A stretch of DNA of 23,707 nt, from contig CAYFMP010000061.1 of the NCBI GenBank assembly GCA_964344215.1, positions 1-23,707 of the forward strand, written 5' to 3'. Positions 1 to 7,870 of the stretch are shown here, piece after piece; position 1 is the stretch's first letter, and each line of letters begins with the position of its first letter. This stretch comes from CAYFMP01 sp964344215 (lineage in GTDB: Bacteria; Pseudomonadota; Alphaproteobacteria; Rhodospirillales; Casp-alpha2). The translations under genes and the position numbers were made by a program. Under the pieces are notes generated by a model. It was not told the origin of the DNA and made no database searches. It saw nothing but the letters and a program-made list of their open reading frames with translations.

Positions 1-69
1 CATAAACGAAATCCCGTCAAACCGCGGGCTTTCATGAAATATCCAGGCTAGGGTGCGAACGGCGGCGTT

Positions 70-546
70 TCAGGCATCGAGCTGGGACGAGGTCGGCGGC
101 GAGACTACTTCGGACAGCATTGCCAGATAGGGTTTGGCCCGAAGCAACAGGCGGGCCGAACAACTGATCAGCGTCACCGGCGTCAGCGGCTCGTCGATCC
201 AGATTTCCTCGGTAAAGATGATGCGCTGGCGATGGGTCAGCCTGACGCGGCCGCCGAGCGCCGGTTCCGCCGCCCACAGGATGGCCAAGGCGTCGGTTCG
301 GGAATGCTTGCTCTCTCCGGTGTACGGCAAGTTCCCGAGATGGGCGTGAAAGCGCACGTTGGTCTTCTGTTCGGCGGTCGTCGCCCGGACCGCGAACAGG
401 AAGCCGTCGTATTCGAAGGAGAAATTAAGCTCGTTGCCGGATCCCCTACCGGCCAGCTGGGTGGCGCGATCGAGACCGAGCCGGCCTTCGGCCGCCTCTT
501 CGGCGACTTCGAGGATTTCCCGGCTGGCGACGGACGACGTGTCCAC
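70..546 (-). CDS. hypothetical protein, 158 aa
   Basis: I do not recognise this protein. It begins at a GTG codon (544-546). A strong Shine-Dalgarno sequence, GGGAGGA at 553-559 on the minus strand, lies 6 nt upstream and decides the start. No signal peptide or membrane segment is visible, so a cytoplasmic location is likely. The first 35 residues are polar and probably helical. Residues about 38-115 alternate hydrophobic and polar positions as expected for beta strands (for example NFSFEYDGFLFAVRA). The last 40 residues contain a hydrophobic helix-like stretch. It lies 104 bp downstream of the caspase-like gene on the same strand, so co-transcription is possible. Coding status is supported by the SD and intact frame; function is unknown. 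Confidence 0.7.
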   Translation of the reverse strand: MDTSSVASREILEVAEEAAEGRLGLDRATQLAGRGSGNELNFSFEYDGFLFAVRATTAEQKTNVRFHAHLGNLPYTGESKHSRTDALAILWAAEPALGGRVRLTHRQRIIFTEEIWIDEPLTPVTLISCSARLLLRAKPYLAMLSEVVSPPTSSQLDA

Positions 547-586
547 GAAGGTTCCTCCCGTGCTCGGCGGTATTGTCCCGTCTGCA

Positions 587-609
587 CCGATTCAGTAGCA
601 ACGAATCGG
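587..609 (-). other. stem-loop between caspase-like gene and downstream small gene
   Basis: A perfect 7-bp inverted repeat (CCGATTC / GAATCGG) encloses a 9-nt loop, in the 104-bp gap between the caspase-like stop codon and the GTG of the 158-aa gene. No T-run follows on the minus strand, so it does not look like an intrinsic terminator. It could be an RNA processing or stability element, or chance in GC-rich DNA. Confidence 0.3.
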
Positions 610-650
610 CCGCCCGGCAAGGGGGTCGATCCGGGAATTCGACGGACGGC

Positions 651-3011
651 TCAGAACCGCCGGACGAACAGGAAATCGCCGCCTTCGTGGCCAGCGTTGC
701 GGACGTCCGAATACTCCGGCGTCTGCTCGGCGGCGACCATGACGGGGCGACGCAGCCGGCCGAACAAGGTGGTTCCGTCGATGACCGCGTCGTTCCCTAT
801 CAAGGCGTCGATGAAGGCCTTGGCGAAAGGCGAGTGGCGGCCGTCGCCGCTTTGGTCGGCGACCGGTTCCAAGCCGCCCGAGGTGATCGCCACGCGGGCC
901 GGTTTCTCGGCCATCCGCCGCCAATAATCGCCGCCCTTGAGCCCGATGTTGGCGCCGCGCACAAGGGTACCGGAGAAGCAGCTGTCGGCGACGACCATGA
1001 CGTGCTTGGCCTGCAAGGCGCGCAGCGTATCGGTTAGGGTCGAGTTGGAAACCCATTGCGTGCGCCGGTTGGGCTTGGCGTCCTTCGGCAGCCAATAGCC
1101 GCGGTCGGCTTCCTCGTCGAGCCAGCCGTGGCCGGCGTAATAGACCAGCAGGTTGTCCTTGTAGCCGAGGGTCTCGCGCAGCACGTCGAACGATTCGATG
1201 ATGTCGCCGCGGCTCGGGTTTTCCAGCAGCGTCACCCGGAAACCGTACTCGCGCTTCAGCACGTCGGCGATGGCTCGGGCATCCCTCAACGCCGTCTTCA
1301 ATTTCGGGAGATGTTGGTAATCGTCGATGCCGATGACCAGTGCGTGATAGATGCCGAAATCGACGTCGGCCACCGAAGCCAGCTTGCGGATCACCTTGAT
1401 TTTGGCGTTGGCCTCGGCAACGTACTGGCCTTGCGGGAACCTTCTCAGATAACCCTCCAGGTCGGCGGCGCGGCGGCTGTCCTTGACCGACGCCCACAAC
1501 GTCCGTTCGCTGTCGGCCTCGTTGCGTGCCTTGTCGGCCTTGGCACGGGCCTTGGCCACCGCCAGGGCGGCGATCCGCGCCTTCGCCGTATCGGCGAACA
1601 GGCCGTTCGGGTAGGCCGCTATGTAGCCCTGGAAATCGCCCGGCTCGGCGCTGTTCTGGACGCGGTTCCAATAGGCCAGCTCCTGTTGCTGGCGGGCGGC
1701 GCTGAGGGCCGCCAGCTGCTGGATCTTGACCGTGGCGAGATTGGCGAACTGGCCTTGCGGATAGGCGTTCAAATAACCCTGGACGTCCTCGATGCGGGTA
1801 CTGTTCTCGACCGTCCGCCAGGCCGCCAGATCTTCGGCCATGCGCGCCGCTTTCTCGGCTGCGGCGGTCTGGGCTGCGGCGGCTTCGGCGACGGCCTTCC
1901 GAGCAGCGGCTTCGGCGGCTTTTCGAGCAGCGGCCTTCGCGGCGACGGCCTCGGCGCTCGGCGCCGGGCGGGCGGCGGGCGGCGCGGCGGCTACTTCGAC
2001 CGGCACCGACGGCAATCCGCCGAGCGCCGCCAGAAGTTCTCGGCGCGAGCCGTACTTGGGGTGGGATATTTGGTAACTCCACAGGCGGCGATTGTTGGAA
2101 TCGTAAGCGACTTCGGCGAAGGCCTCGTGTTTCACCTTCCAGCACCCGTCGTCGGTCGGCAGCACGGCAATGAAGTCGCTGGCCTCGTCCTTCATGCAAA
2201 GGGTATCGTTTTCGACCCGCCAAGTACCGGAGCCGGAGAACGGAAATACATCTTCCGGATCCTCGCAGACGATATTCCCTTCGAATGTGCCGTCGGCGGC
2301 GAATTCGATCGAACCAACGCCGGTCATCGGGCCCTCCGAATCCTCGCAAATTCCTTCGATCCGGGCCTCGACGCCGGAGAACATGTGGGTGAGTTGGGCG
2401 CCGCTGTAAACCTGGCCGGGCTCCAGTTCCGTCACCGGCGTTGGCGGCACCTTCGGTGCGGGCGCGGCCGCGGCCGGCGCGGCAACCGCAGCCGTCTCGG
2501 CGCCGCCGGCCGGCAGCGCGTCGAGGGCGGCCAGCAATTCCGGGCGAGCGCCGTGCGCGGGATGGGCGATGCGAAACTCCCAAAGCTTCATATTGGCCGA
2601 GTCGAACGAGGTCTCGCCGAACCGGCCCTCGCTGACCCGCCAGCACTTGTCGTCGGTTTGCAGAAGCCTGGCGAAGATGCGATTGTCGGCTTCCATGCAG
2701 ATGGTGTCGCCGTCGATCCGCCAAGTGCCGGTATCCGTTTGGGTGGTGAGATGATCTTCGGTCTCACAGGTGAACTTGCCCGAAAGCGTGCCGTCGGCCT
2801 TGAACTCGAAGGCGCCGCGGCCGAAACCGGAACCGCCTTCGATATCGTCGAGGCAATCGCCGATCACTTCGGCCTTGGTGTCGGAGAACAGGTATCTGAG
2901 TTGCCCGCCGTTGTAGATGCGGCCGCGCTCGCCACCGGCCGGCCGGACGAAGAGAACCCCGCTCCCGATCAACGAAAGGACGACAACGAAGCCTAAGCCG
3001 CGTATCCGCAT
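651..3011 (-). CDS. secreted caspase-like (peptidase C14) protein with duplicated N-terminal modules
   Basis: This 786-aa protein ends in a caspase-like cysteine peptidase domain (about residues 553-786). The His/Cys dyad is visible as YYAGHG (His628) and DSCFSG (Cys678). Residues 1-27 form a signal peptide or N-terminal anchor, so the rest should lie outside the cytoplasm. Two homologous modules of about 135 residues follow (about 31-168 and 200-335). Each has four cysteines at matching places (53, 82, 105, 123 and 222, 249, 272, 290) and a W-R-V/I-x-x-D-T-x-C-M core. Then comes an Ala/Lys-rich helical linker (about 341-395) and three repeats of roughly 40-50 residues, W..V..S....D..GYL..YP.GQ, at about 397, 448 and 506. 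The ATG at 3009-3011 was chosen over a frame open to 3215 because AAAGGAGG lies 7 nt upstream and the signal peptide starts there. Substrate and role are unknown. Confidence 0.9.
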   Translation of the reverse strand: MRIRGLGFVVVLSLIGSGVLFVRPAGGERGRIYNGGQLRYLFSDTKAEVIGDCLDDIEGGSGFGRGAFEFKADGTLSGKFTCETEDHLTTQTDTGTWRIDGDTICMEADNRIFARLLQTDDKCWRVSEGRFGETSFDSANMKLWEFRIAHPAHGARPELLAALDALPAGGAETAAVAAPAAAAPAPKVPPTPVTELEPGQVYSGAQLTHMFSGVEARIEGICEDSEGPMTGVGSIEFAADGTFEGNIVCEDPEDVFPFSGSGTWRVENDTLCMKDEASDFIAVLPTDDGCWKVKHEAFAEVAYDSNNRRLWSYQISHPKYGSRRELLAALGGLPSVPVEVAAAPPAARPAPSAEAVAAKAAARKAAEAAARKAVAEAAAAQTAAAEKAARMAEDLAAWRTVENSTRIEDVQGYLNAYPQGQFANLATVKIQQLAALSAARQQQELAYWNRVQNSAEPGDFQGYIAAYPNGLFADTAKARIAALAVAKARAKADKARNEADSERTLWASVKDSRRAADLEGYLRRFPQGQYVAEANAKIKVIRKLASVADVDFGIYHALVIGIDDYQHLPKLKTALRDARAIADVLKREYGFRVTLLENPSRGDIIESFDVLRETLGYKDNLLVYYAGHGWLDEEADRGYWLPKDAKPNRRTQWVSNSTLTDTLRALQAKHVMVVADSCFSGTLVRGANIGLKGGDYWRRMAEKPARVAITSGGLEPVADQSGDGRHSPFAKAFIDALIGNDAVIDGTTLFGRLRRPVMVAAEQTPEYSDVRNAGHEGGDFLFVRRF

Positions 3012-3018
3012 CGCAGGT

Positions 3019-3026
3019 CCTCCTTT
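3019..3026 (-). promoter_or_regulatory. Shine-Dalgarno site fixing the caspase-like gene start
   Basis: The minus strand reads AAAGGAGG, a full match to the anti-SD, 7 nt before the ATG at 3011. It rules out the upstream in-frame extension to 3215, which would also overlap the psd start and the likely promoter. Confidence 0.8.
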
Positions 3027-3066
3027 CGACGGAAACGGATAAAGACGGGAGCCGCGTCTCCATTCA

Positions 3067-3075
3067 ATTATAGCA
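3067..3075 (-). promoter_or_regulatory. extended -10 promoter for the caspase-like gene
   Basis: The minus strand carries TGCTATAAT, a perfect extended -10 (TGnTATAAT), in otherwise GC-rich DNA. The expected start of transcription is near 3060, giving a leader of about 49 nt. No good -35 hexamer is seen, which extended -10 promoters tolerate. It lies within the 202-bp divergent spacer shared with psd. Confidence 0.55.
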
Positions 3076-3146
3076 GCAACGCCGCCGGCATTCGACCCGA
3101 GCCGCCCCGCGGTCGCGGCGATTTCGGCGCAAACCGCCCTGAGACC

Positions 3147-3174
3147 TTGATAAATCCTTGAGAATAGGGATAAA
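3147..3174 (+). promoter_or_regulatory. candidate sigma-70 promoter for psd-pssA
   Basis: TTGATA (3147-3152) and GATAAA (3169-3174) are separated by 16 nt. A start near 3181 would leave a leader of about 33 nt before the psd ATG. The match is moderate (5/6 and 4/6), in the only AT-richer part of the spacer facing psd. Confidence 0.4.
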
Positions 3175-3213
3175 CCTTCGCAAACGTCGTCCGCGCCAAG
3201 GTAAAATGGAGCC

Positions 3214-3900
3214 ATGTTGGATACTGTCCTGGTGCCGATTCATCGTGCCGGTTGGCCGTTTATCGCGATCTTCGCCTGCATCGCCGTCGCGTTTGGCTGG
3301 TTCGGCGAGGCGGCCGGATTCGTCGGCCTGGTGCTGACCGCCTGGTGCGTCTATTTCTTCCGCGACCCCGAACGCATCACGCCGCTTCGCGACGGCCTGG
3401 TCGTGGCGCCGGCCGACGGCGTCGTGCAATCGATCGAGCAGGCCGTACCGCCCGAGGAGTTGGACCTGGGCGACCAACCGCTGACCCGGGTCGCCGTTTT
3501 CATGAACGTCTTCAACGTGCATGTGAACCGCGTCCCCATCGGCGGCACCATCTCGGTCGCCGCCTACCGCCCAGGCAAGTTCCTCAACGCCTCGCTCGAC
3601 AAGGCCAGCGAGTTCAACGAGCGCCAGAGCCTGAAGGTGACGACCGACGACGGCGTCGAGGTCGGGTTCGTGCAGATCGCCGGACTGGTGGCGAGGCGCA
3701 TTCTGTGTGAGGCCCGCGAGGGCGACCGCTACCGCACCGGACAGCGTTTTGGCATGATTCGGTTCGGCAGCCGGGTCGATGTCTATCTGCCTGACAGCGT
3801 GGCGCCGCTGGTTTGCGTCGGCCAGCTGGCGGTGGCCGGCGAGACCGTCATCGCCGACCTGCGCGCCCAGGAGCCGGCCCGGGCCGGCGAAGCACGCTAG
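3214..3900 (+). CDS. psd: phosphatidylserine decarboxylase
   Basis: This 228-aa proenzyme belongs to the short (PSD-A type) class of phosphatidylserine decarboxylases. These convert phosphatidylserine to phosphatidylethanolamine at the inner membrane. One or two N-terminal hydrophobic segments (about residues 14-48) anchor it. The APADG motif (65-69) and the NVHVNR motif with His103 are family landmarks. RFGSRVD near the C-terminus holds the Gly185-Ser186 bond, the predicted self-cleavage site at which Ser186 becomes the pyruvoyl group. Length and order match the family. The gene is followed after 11 nt by pssA, which makes its substrate, so the two form an operon. The SD before the ATG is weak (GGAG). 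It diverges from the caspase-like gene. Confidence 0.95.
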   Translation: MLDTVLVPIHRAGWPFIAIFACIAVAFGWFGEAAGFVGLVLTAWCVYFFRDPERITPLRDGLVVAPADGVVQSIEQAVPPEELDLGDQPLTRVAVFMNVFNVHVNRVPIGGTISVAAYRPGKFLNASLDKASEFNERQSLKVTTDDGVEVGFVQIAGLVARRILCEAREGDRYRTGQRFGMIRFGSRVDVYLPDSVAPLVCVGQLAVAGETVIADLRAQEPARAGEAR

Positions 3901-3911
3901 AGAGCGGGCCT

Positions 3912-4706
3912 ATGAAAACGCCCCGCGCCTCTGCAACGCCTCGCAGGAAACGCCTCCCGGCCGGCCTGTCGTTCAACCGCATGATCCCCAACATCCTGAC
4001 CCTGCTGGCCATCGCGGCCGGGCTGACGGCGATGCGTTTCGCCTTACAGGAGCGCTGGGAACATGCCGTCATGGCGATCCTAGTCGCCGCCATCCTCGAC
4101 GCCCTCGATGGCCGCGTTGCCCGCCTCCTGAAGGGTGCGAGCAAGTTCGGCGCCGAGCTCGATTCACTGTCGGATTTCGTTTGTTTCGGGGTGGCGCCGG
4201 CGATGATGCTCTATCTGTGGGCCATGCAGGACGCCGGCCGGGCGGGATGGATCCTGGTCATGCTGTTCGCCATGTGCATGGGGCTGCGGCTGGCCCGTTT
4301 CAACGTTTCCGTCGCCGATGCCGACGCCCCGGCCTGGAAGGCGCGTTTCTTCACCGGAGTCCCGGCCCCGGCCGGGGCCGGGCTGGTGCTGCTGCCGATG
4401 ATCCTGTCCTTCCAGGTCGGCGACGTGTTCTTCCGCAGCCCGTGGGTGGTGGCGTTCTTCCTGTTCGTGGTCGGCGCCCTGACGGTCAGCGCCATCCCCA
4501 CCTACTCGTTCAAGAAACTGAAGATCGCCAACCGCTGGATCCTGCCGACCATGCTGATCGTCGCCGGGCTGGCCGCCTTTTTCGTCAGCGTGCCGTGGCT
4601 CACCCTGTCGGCGATCCTGTTCGCCTACATCGCCTCGATCCCGATCAGTTATCAGGACCATCGCCGACTCGCCGGCGGCGAAACCGGCGTCAAGAGCAAG
4701 GCCTAG
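3912..4706 (+). CDS. pssA: CDP-diacylglycerol--serine O-phosphatidyltransferase
   Basis: This 264-aa integral membrane enzyme makes phosphatidylserine from CDP-diacylglycerol and serine, the step before psd. The complete CDP-alcohol phosphotransferase signature is present. It runs from Asp63 through Asp66-Gly67, Ala70-Arg71 and Gly80 to Asp84 and Asp88, in the DxxDGxxARx8GxxxDxxxD pattern. Multiple hydrophobic segments follow, as in the PssA type of Gram-positives and alphaproteobacteria rather than the E. coli peripheral type. The ATG at 3912 was chosen because the frame upstream overlaps psd and gives an Arg/Pro-rich non-protein-like stretch. Its TAG stop overlaps the stop codon of the convergent RND pump gene within the shared CTAG at 4703-4706. 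Confidence 0.95.
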   Translation: MKTPRASATPRRKRLPAGLSFNRMIPNILTLLAIAAGLTAMRFALQERWEHAVMAILVAAILDALDGRVARLLKGASKFGAELDSLSDFVCFGVAPAMMLYLWAMQDAGRAGWILVMLFAMCMGLRLARFNVSVADADAPAWKARFFTGVPAPAGAGLVLLPMILSFQVGDVFFRSPWVVAFFLFVVGALTVSAIPTYSFKKLKIANRWILPTMLIVAGLAAFFVSVPWLTLSAILFAYIASIPISYQDHRRLAGGETGVKSKA

Positions 4707-7700
4707 GCGGTCGCCCGCCGGCCGCTTCCGCGCCGGCGCTCGAGCCAGTCGTGAACGTTGGCTTTGACCATGAGGGCGCTCGGCGTCACCACCAGGGTCA
4801 ATATGGTGGCGAACCCGAGCCCGAAGACGATGGCCGTCGACAACTGCCCCCACCACTGCATGGCCGGCGCCCCGACGGTGACGGCGCGGCTGACGAAGTC
4901 GATGTTGACGCCCAACACCATCGGCATCAGGCCGAGGATGGTCGTCACCGTCGTCAGCAGCACCGGCCGGAGCCTTTGGGCGCCGGTCTTGAGTACGGCG
5001 GCGCGGGCGTCGGTCTCGGTCTCGCGCAGACGGTCATAGGTATCGATGAGGACGATGTTGTTGTTGACGACGATGCCGGCCAGGGCGATGACGCCGATGC
5101 CGCTCATGACGATGCCGAACGGCTGTCCGGTGACCAGCAGGCCGATGAAGACGCCGATCGTCGACATGACGACGGCCGACAGGATCAGGAAAGCCGAATA
5201 GAAGCTGTTGAACTGGGTGACCAGGATCACCGACATGATGAACAGCGCCACCGCGAACGCCTTGCCGAGAAAGTCCTCGGCCCGCTCCTGCTCCTCGTTC
5301 TCGCCCTTGAAGATCACTTCGATCCTGGGGTCGAGCCCGGCGGTCTCGAGCCAGGCCTGAATTTCCTTGACCTTGTCGTCCGGCAGCAGCCCTTCGACGA
5401 CGTCGGCCTTGACGGTCATCATCCGTTTGCCTTCGGAGCGCTCGATCTTGCCGACCCGCGGCCGGGCGGCGCGGGTGACGAAGTTGGCGATCGGAACCGG
5501 CCCGGCCTCGGTCTGAGTGCGAATGACGTCCAATTGCTCCAAGGTCCGGTAGCGCTCGGGGTAGCGGGCCCGGATATCGATCTCGTCCTCGGCGTCGTCC
5601 GGGCGGTAGCCGCCGAGCTTGATGCCGGTCGTCACCATCTGCACGGCGCGGCCGATGAGGTCGACGTTGGCCTGGAACTTGGCGGCCTGCGAGCGGTCGA
5701 CGGCGATCTCCCAGTCGATGCCGGGCAGCGGCCGGCTGTCCTCGACGTTCTCGAAGCCGCCGATCTCCTCGAGGCCCGCCAGCACCCGAACGACGGCCGG
5801 GCCGAGCAGATGCGGGTGTCTGGAGGACAGTTGCACCTGGATCGGTTTGCCGACCGGCGGACCGGCTTCCTCCTTGCGGCGGTCGATGAAGATGCCGGCG
5901 AGATCGGCGGTCCTCTCCTCGATCTCGGCCAGAATGGCGTCGGCCTTGCGACGGTCCTGCCAATCGCCGAGTTCGAGCGTGATGGTGCCGATGATGTCCT
6001 CGGCCTCGCGTGAGTTCTCGTCCTGGCCGGTGCGGGTATAGACGGTGTCGAATTCGCCGCGCTCGGTGCTGATGGCCAGGATCCGGTCCTCGACGCCGCG
6101 CATCAGGGAGTCCTTTTCGACGACCGACAGATTGCCGCGCGCTTTGACCTGGAGCTTCACGAAATCGGGCTCGACGTCGGGGAAGAACTCGATCCCCCGT
6201 CCGTAGTCGGCATAGACGAGTTGGACGCCGATTAAGAGGGCGACGGCAGCGGCCAGGACCTTGGCCGGATGCCGCAGCGCCCTGTCGAGGACGCGCAGGT
6301 AGGTGCCGGTAAAGCCCTTCAGGCTGTCGAGGCCGCCATCGTGTTCGCCGGCGGCCAGTTCCTTGACCAGATCGACATCGACGGTGCCGCCCGGCTTGCC
6401 GACGTGGGCGCCGAGGGTGGGCACGAAAATCAGCGCCATCATCAGTGAGGCGCTGAGTGTGAAGATCAGAGTCAGCGGCAGGAACTTCATGAACTCGCCG
6501 ACGACGCCGGGCCAGAACAGCAGCGGCATGAACGCCGCCAGCGTCGTCGCCGTCGAAGCGATGATCGGCCACGACATGCGCTTGGCGGCCAGTCCGTAGG
6601 CGATGTTCCTGGGCTCGCCCTCGGTCATCTTGCGGTCGGCATACTCGGTGACGACGATGGCGCCGTCGACCAGCATGCCGACGGCCAGGATGAGGGCGAA
6701 AAGCACGACGATGTTGATGGTGAAGCCCAAGGCGGCGAGAACCAGGATGCTGGTCAGGAACGAGCCCGGGATGGCGATGCCGACCAGACCGGCGGTACGC
6801 GCGCCCAAGGCCGAGACGACGACGATCATGACCAGGAGGACGGCGGCGATGACATTGTTCTGGAGGTCGCTCAGCATGGTTCGGATCTGGTCCGACTTGT
6901 CGCTGGCGAAACCTATGTGGACGCTGGCCTTGAGCGCTTCGGGCCAGTCCTCGCGGTCGGCCTCGACCTCGGCCCGGATGCGGGCGATGGTGTCGATGAT
7001 GTTCTCGCCGGTACGTTTCGAAACCTCCAGCGCGATAGCGTTGTCGCCGTCGACGCGGGCAAAGCTGGTCGGGTCCTTGAAACCGCGGCGGATTTCGCCG
7101 ATGTCGCCGAGGACGACGACGGCGTCGCCTTCCGCCTTGACCGGCATCGTGTAAATATCGCGGACCGTTTCGAAAAGTCCCGGCACCTTGAGGCTGAAGC
7201 GGCCGCGGCCGGTGTCCTGGGCGCCGGCCGCGACCAGCAGGTTGGAGCTGCGGACAGCGTCGACCGCCTCCTGCGCCGACAGGCCATAGCTTTCGACCTT
7301 GTTGGGGTCGATGAGGATTTCGACCATCTCCTCGCGATCGCCGGCAATCTGCGCCTTCAACACCGAAGAAATGCCTTCGATACGGTCCTGCAGGTCGCGG
7401 GCCAGCTTCAAGAGCGCCCGTTCCGGCACCGGCCCGGAAAGGGTGACGACGATGACCGGAAACAGGCTGAAATTGACCTCGTGGATCTCCGGCTCGTCGG
7501 TCTCATCGGGCAGTTCCGGTTTGGCCAGATCGACCTTTTCGCGGACGTCGTCCAAAGCGGCGTCGGCGTCGAACCCGGCTTCGAATTCGAGCGTTACGTT
7601 GGCGCCGCCCTCGTAGCCGGTGGCGCGCATCTCCCTGACCCCCTCGATGGTTCGAAGCTCCTGTTCCATGGGACGGATCAGCAGGCGTTCGGCGTCCTCC

Positions 7701-7870
7701 GGCGAAATGCCTTCGTGGCTCATCGAAACGTAGATGATCGGGATATTGATGTCCGGCTCGGCCTCCTTGGGGATGCTGACGTAGGCGACGCCGCCGCACA
7801 GAAGGATCAGGAACAGGGCCGAGAGAACGGTGCGGGCGTGGGCAAGCGCGGCATCGATGATCGCGCTCAT
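4703..7870 (-). CDS. RND efflux transporter permease subunit
   Basis: This 1055-aa protein is an AcrB/HAE1-like inner-membrane pump that uses the proton gradient to export toxic compounds through a tripartite complex. The N-terminal TM1 (about residues 13-32) precedes the IPKEAEPDI motif. A large periplasmic domain follows, then TM2-TM6 (about 338-490), with a second copy of this layout in the C-terminal half, the standard internal duplication. TM4 reads AVGMLVDGAIVV. Only Asp402 of the paired aspartates of AcrB is present and the next residue is Gly403, a pattern known from several non-AcrB RND branches. The start overlaps the stop of the membrane-fusion gene (ATGA, 7867-7870), so translation is coupled. 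No outer-membrane channel gene accompanies it, so a TolC-like protein encoded elsewhere is presumably used. The substrate is unknown. Confidence 0.93.
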   Translation of the reverse strand: MSAIIDAALAHARTVLSALFLILLCGGVAYVSIPKEAEPDINIPIIYVSMSHEGISPEDAERLLIRPMEQELRTIEGVREMRATGYEGGANVTLEFEAGFDADAALDDVREKVDLAKPELPDETDEPEIHEVNFSLFPVIVVTLSGPVPERALLKLARDLQDRIEGISSVLKAQIAGDREEMVEILIDPNKVESYGLSAQEAVDAVRSSNLLVAAGAQDTGRGRFSLKVPGLFETVRDIYTMPVKAEGDAVVVLGDIGEIRRGFKDPTSFARVDGDNAIALEVSKRTGENIIDTIARIRAEVEADREDWPEALKASVHIGFASDKSDQIRTMLSDLQNNVIAAVLLVMIVVVSALGARTAGLVGIAIPGSFLTSILVLAALGFTINIVVLFALILAVGMLVDGAIVVTEYADRKMTEGEPRNIAYGLAAKRMSWPIIASTATTLAAFMPLLFWPGVVGEFMKFLPLTLIFTLSASLMMALIFVPTLGAHVGKPGGTVDVDLVKELAAGEHDGGLDSLKGFTGTYLRVLDRALRHPAKVLAAAVALLIGVQLVYADYGRGIEFFPDVEPDFVKLQVKARGNLSVVEKDSLMRGVEDRILAISTERGEFDTVYTRTGQDENSREAEDIIGTITLELGDWQDRRKADAILAEIEERTADLAGIFIDRRKEEAGPPVGKPIQVQLSSRHPHLLGPAVVRVLAGLEEIGGFENVEDSRPLPGIDWEIAVDRSQAAKFQANVDLIGRAVQMVTTGIKLGGYRPDDAEDEIDIRARYPERYRTLEQLDVIRTQTEAGPVPIANFVTRAARPRVGKIERSEGKRMMTVKADVVEGLLPDDKVKEIQAWLETAGLDPRIEVIFKGENEEQERAEDFLGKAFAVALFIMSVILVTQFNSFYSAFLILSAVVMSTIGVFIGLLVTGQPFGIVMSGIGVIALAGIVVNNNIVLIDTYDRLRETETDARAAVLKTGAQRLRPVLLTTVTTILGLMPMVLGVNIDFVSRAVTVGAPAMQWWGQLSTAIVFGLGFATILTLVVTPSALMVKANVHDWLERRRGSGRRATA

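Noticed and set aside
1..51. Possible C-terminal end of a plus-strand gene, or a minus-strand ATG at the left edge
   Set aside because: Only up to 16 codons would be visible before a stop at 49-51, and the minus-strand ATG at 1-3 has no clear SD. Neither can be supported.
1056..2996. Long open plus-strand frame opposite the caspase-like gene
   Set aside because: It mirrors the caspase-like codons and contains no recognisable domain, while the opposite strand has signal peptide, repeats and catalytic motifs.
3779..6013. Long open frame on the plus strand across psd, pssA and the pump gene
   Set aside because: It is rich in Arg, Gly, Asp and His with no domain, and runs over recognised genes in other frames. 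Long antisense frames are expected in high-GC DNA.
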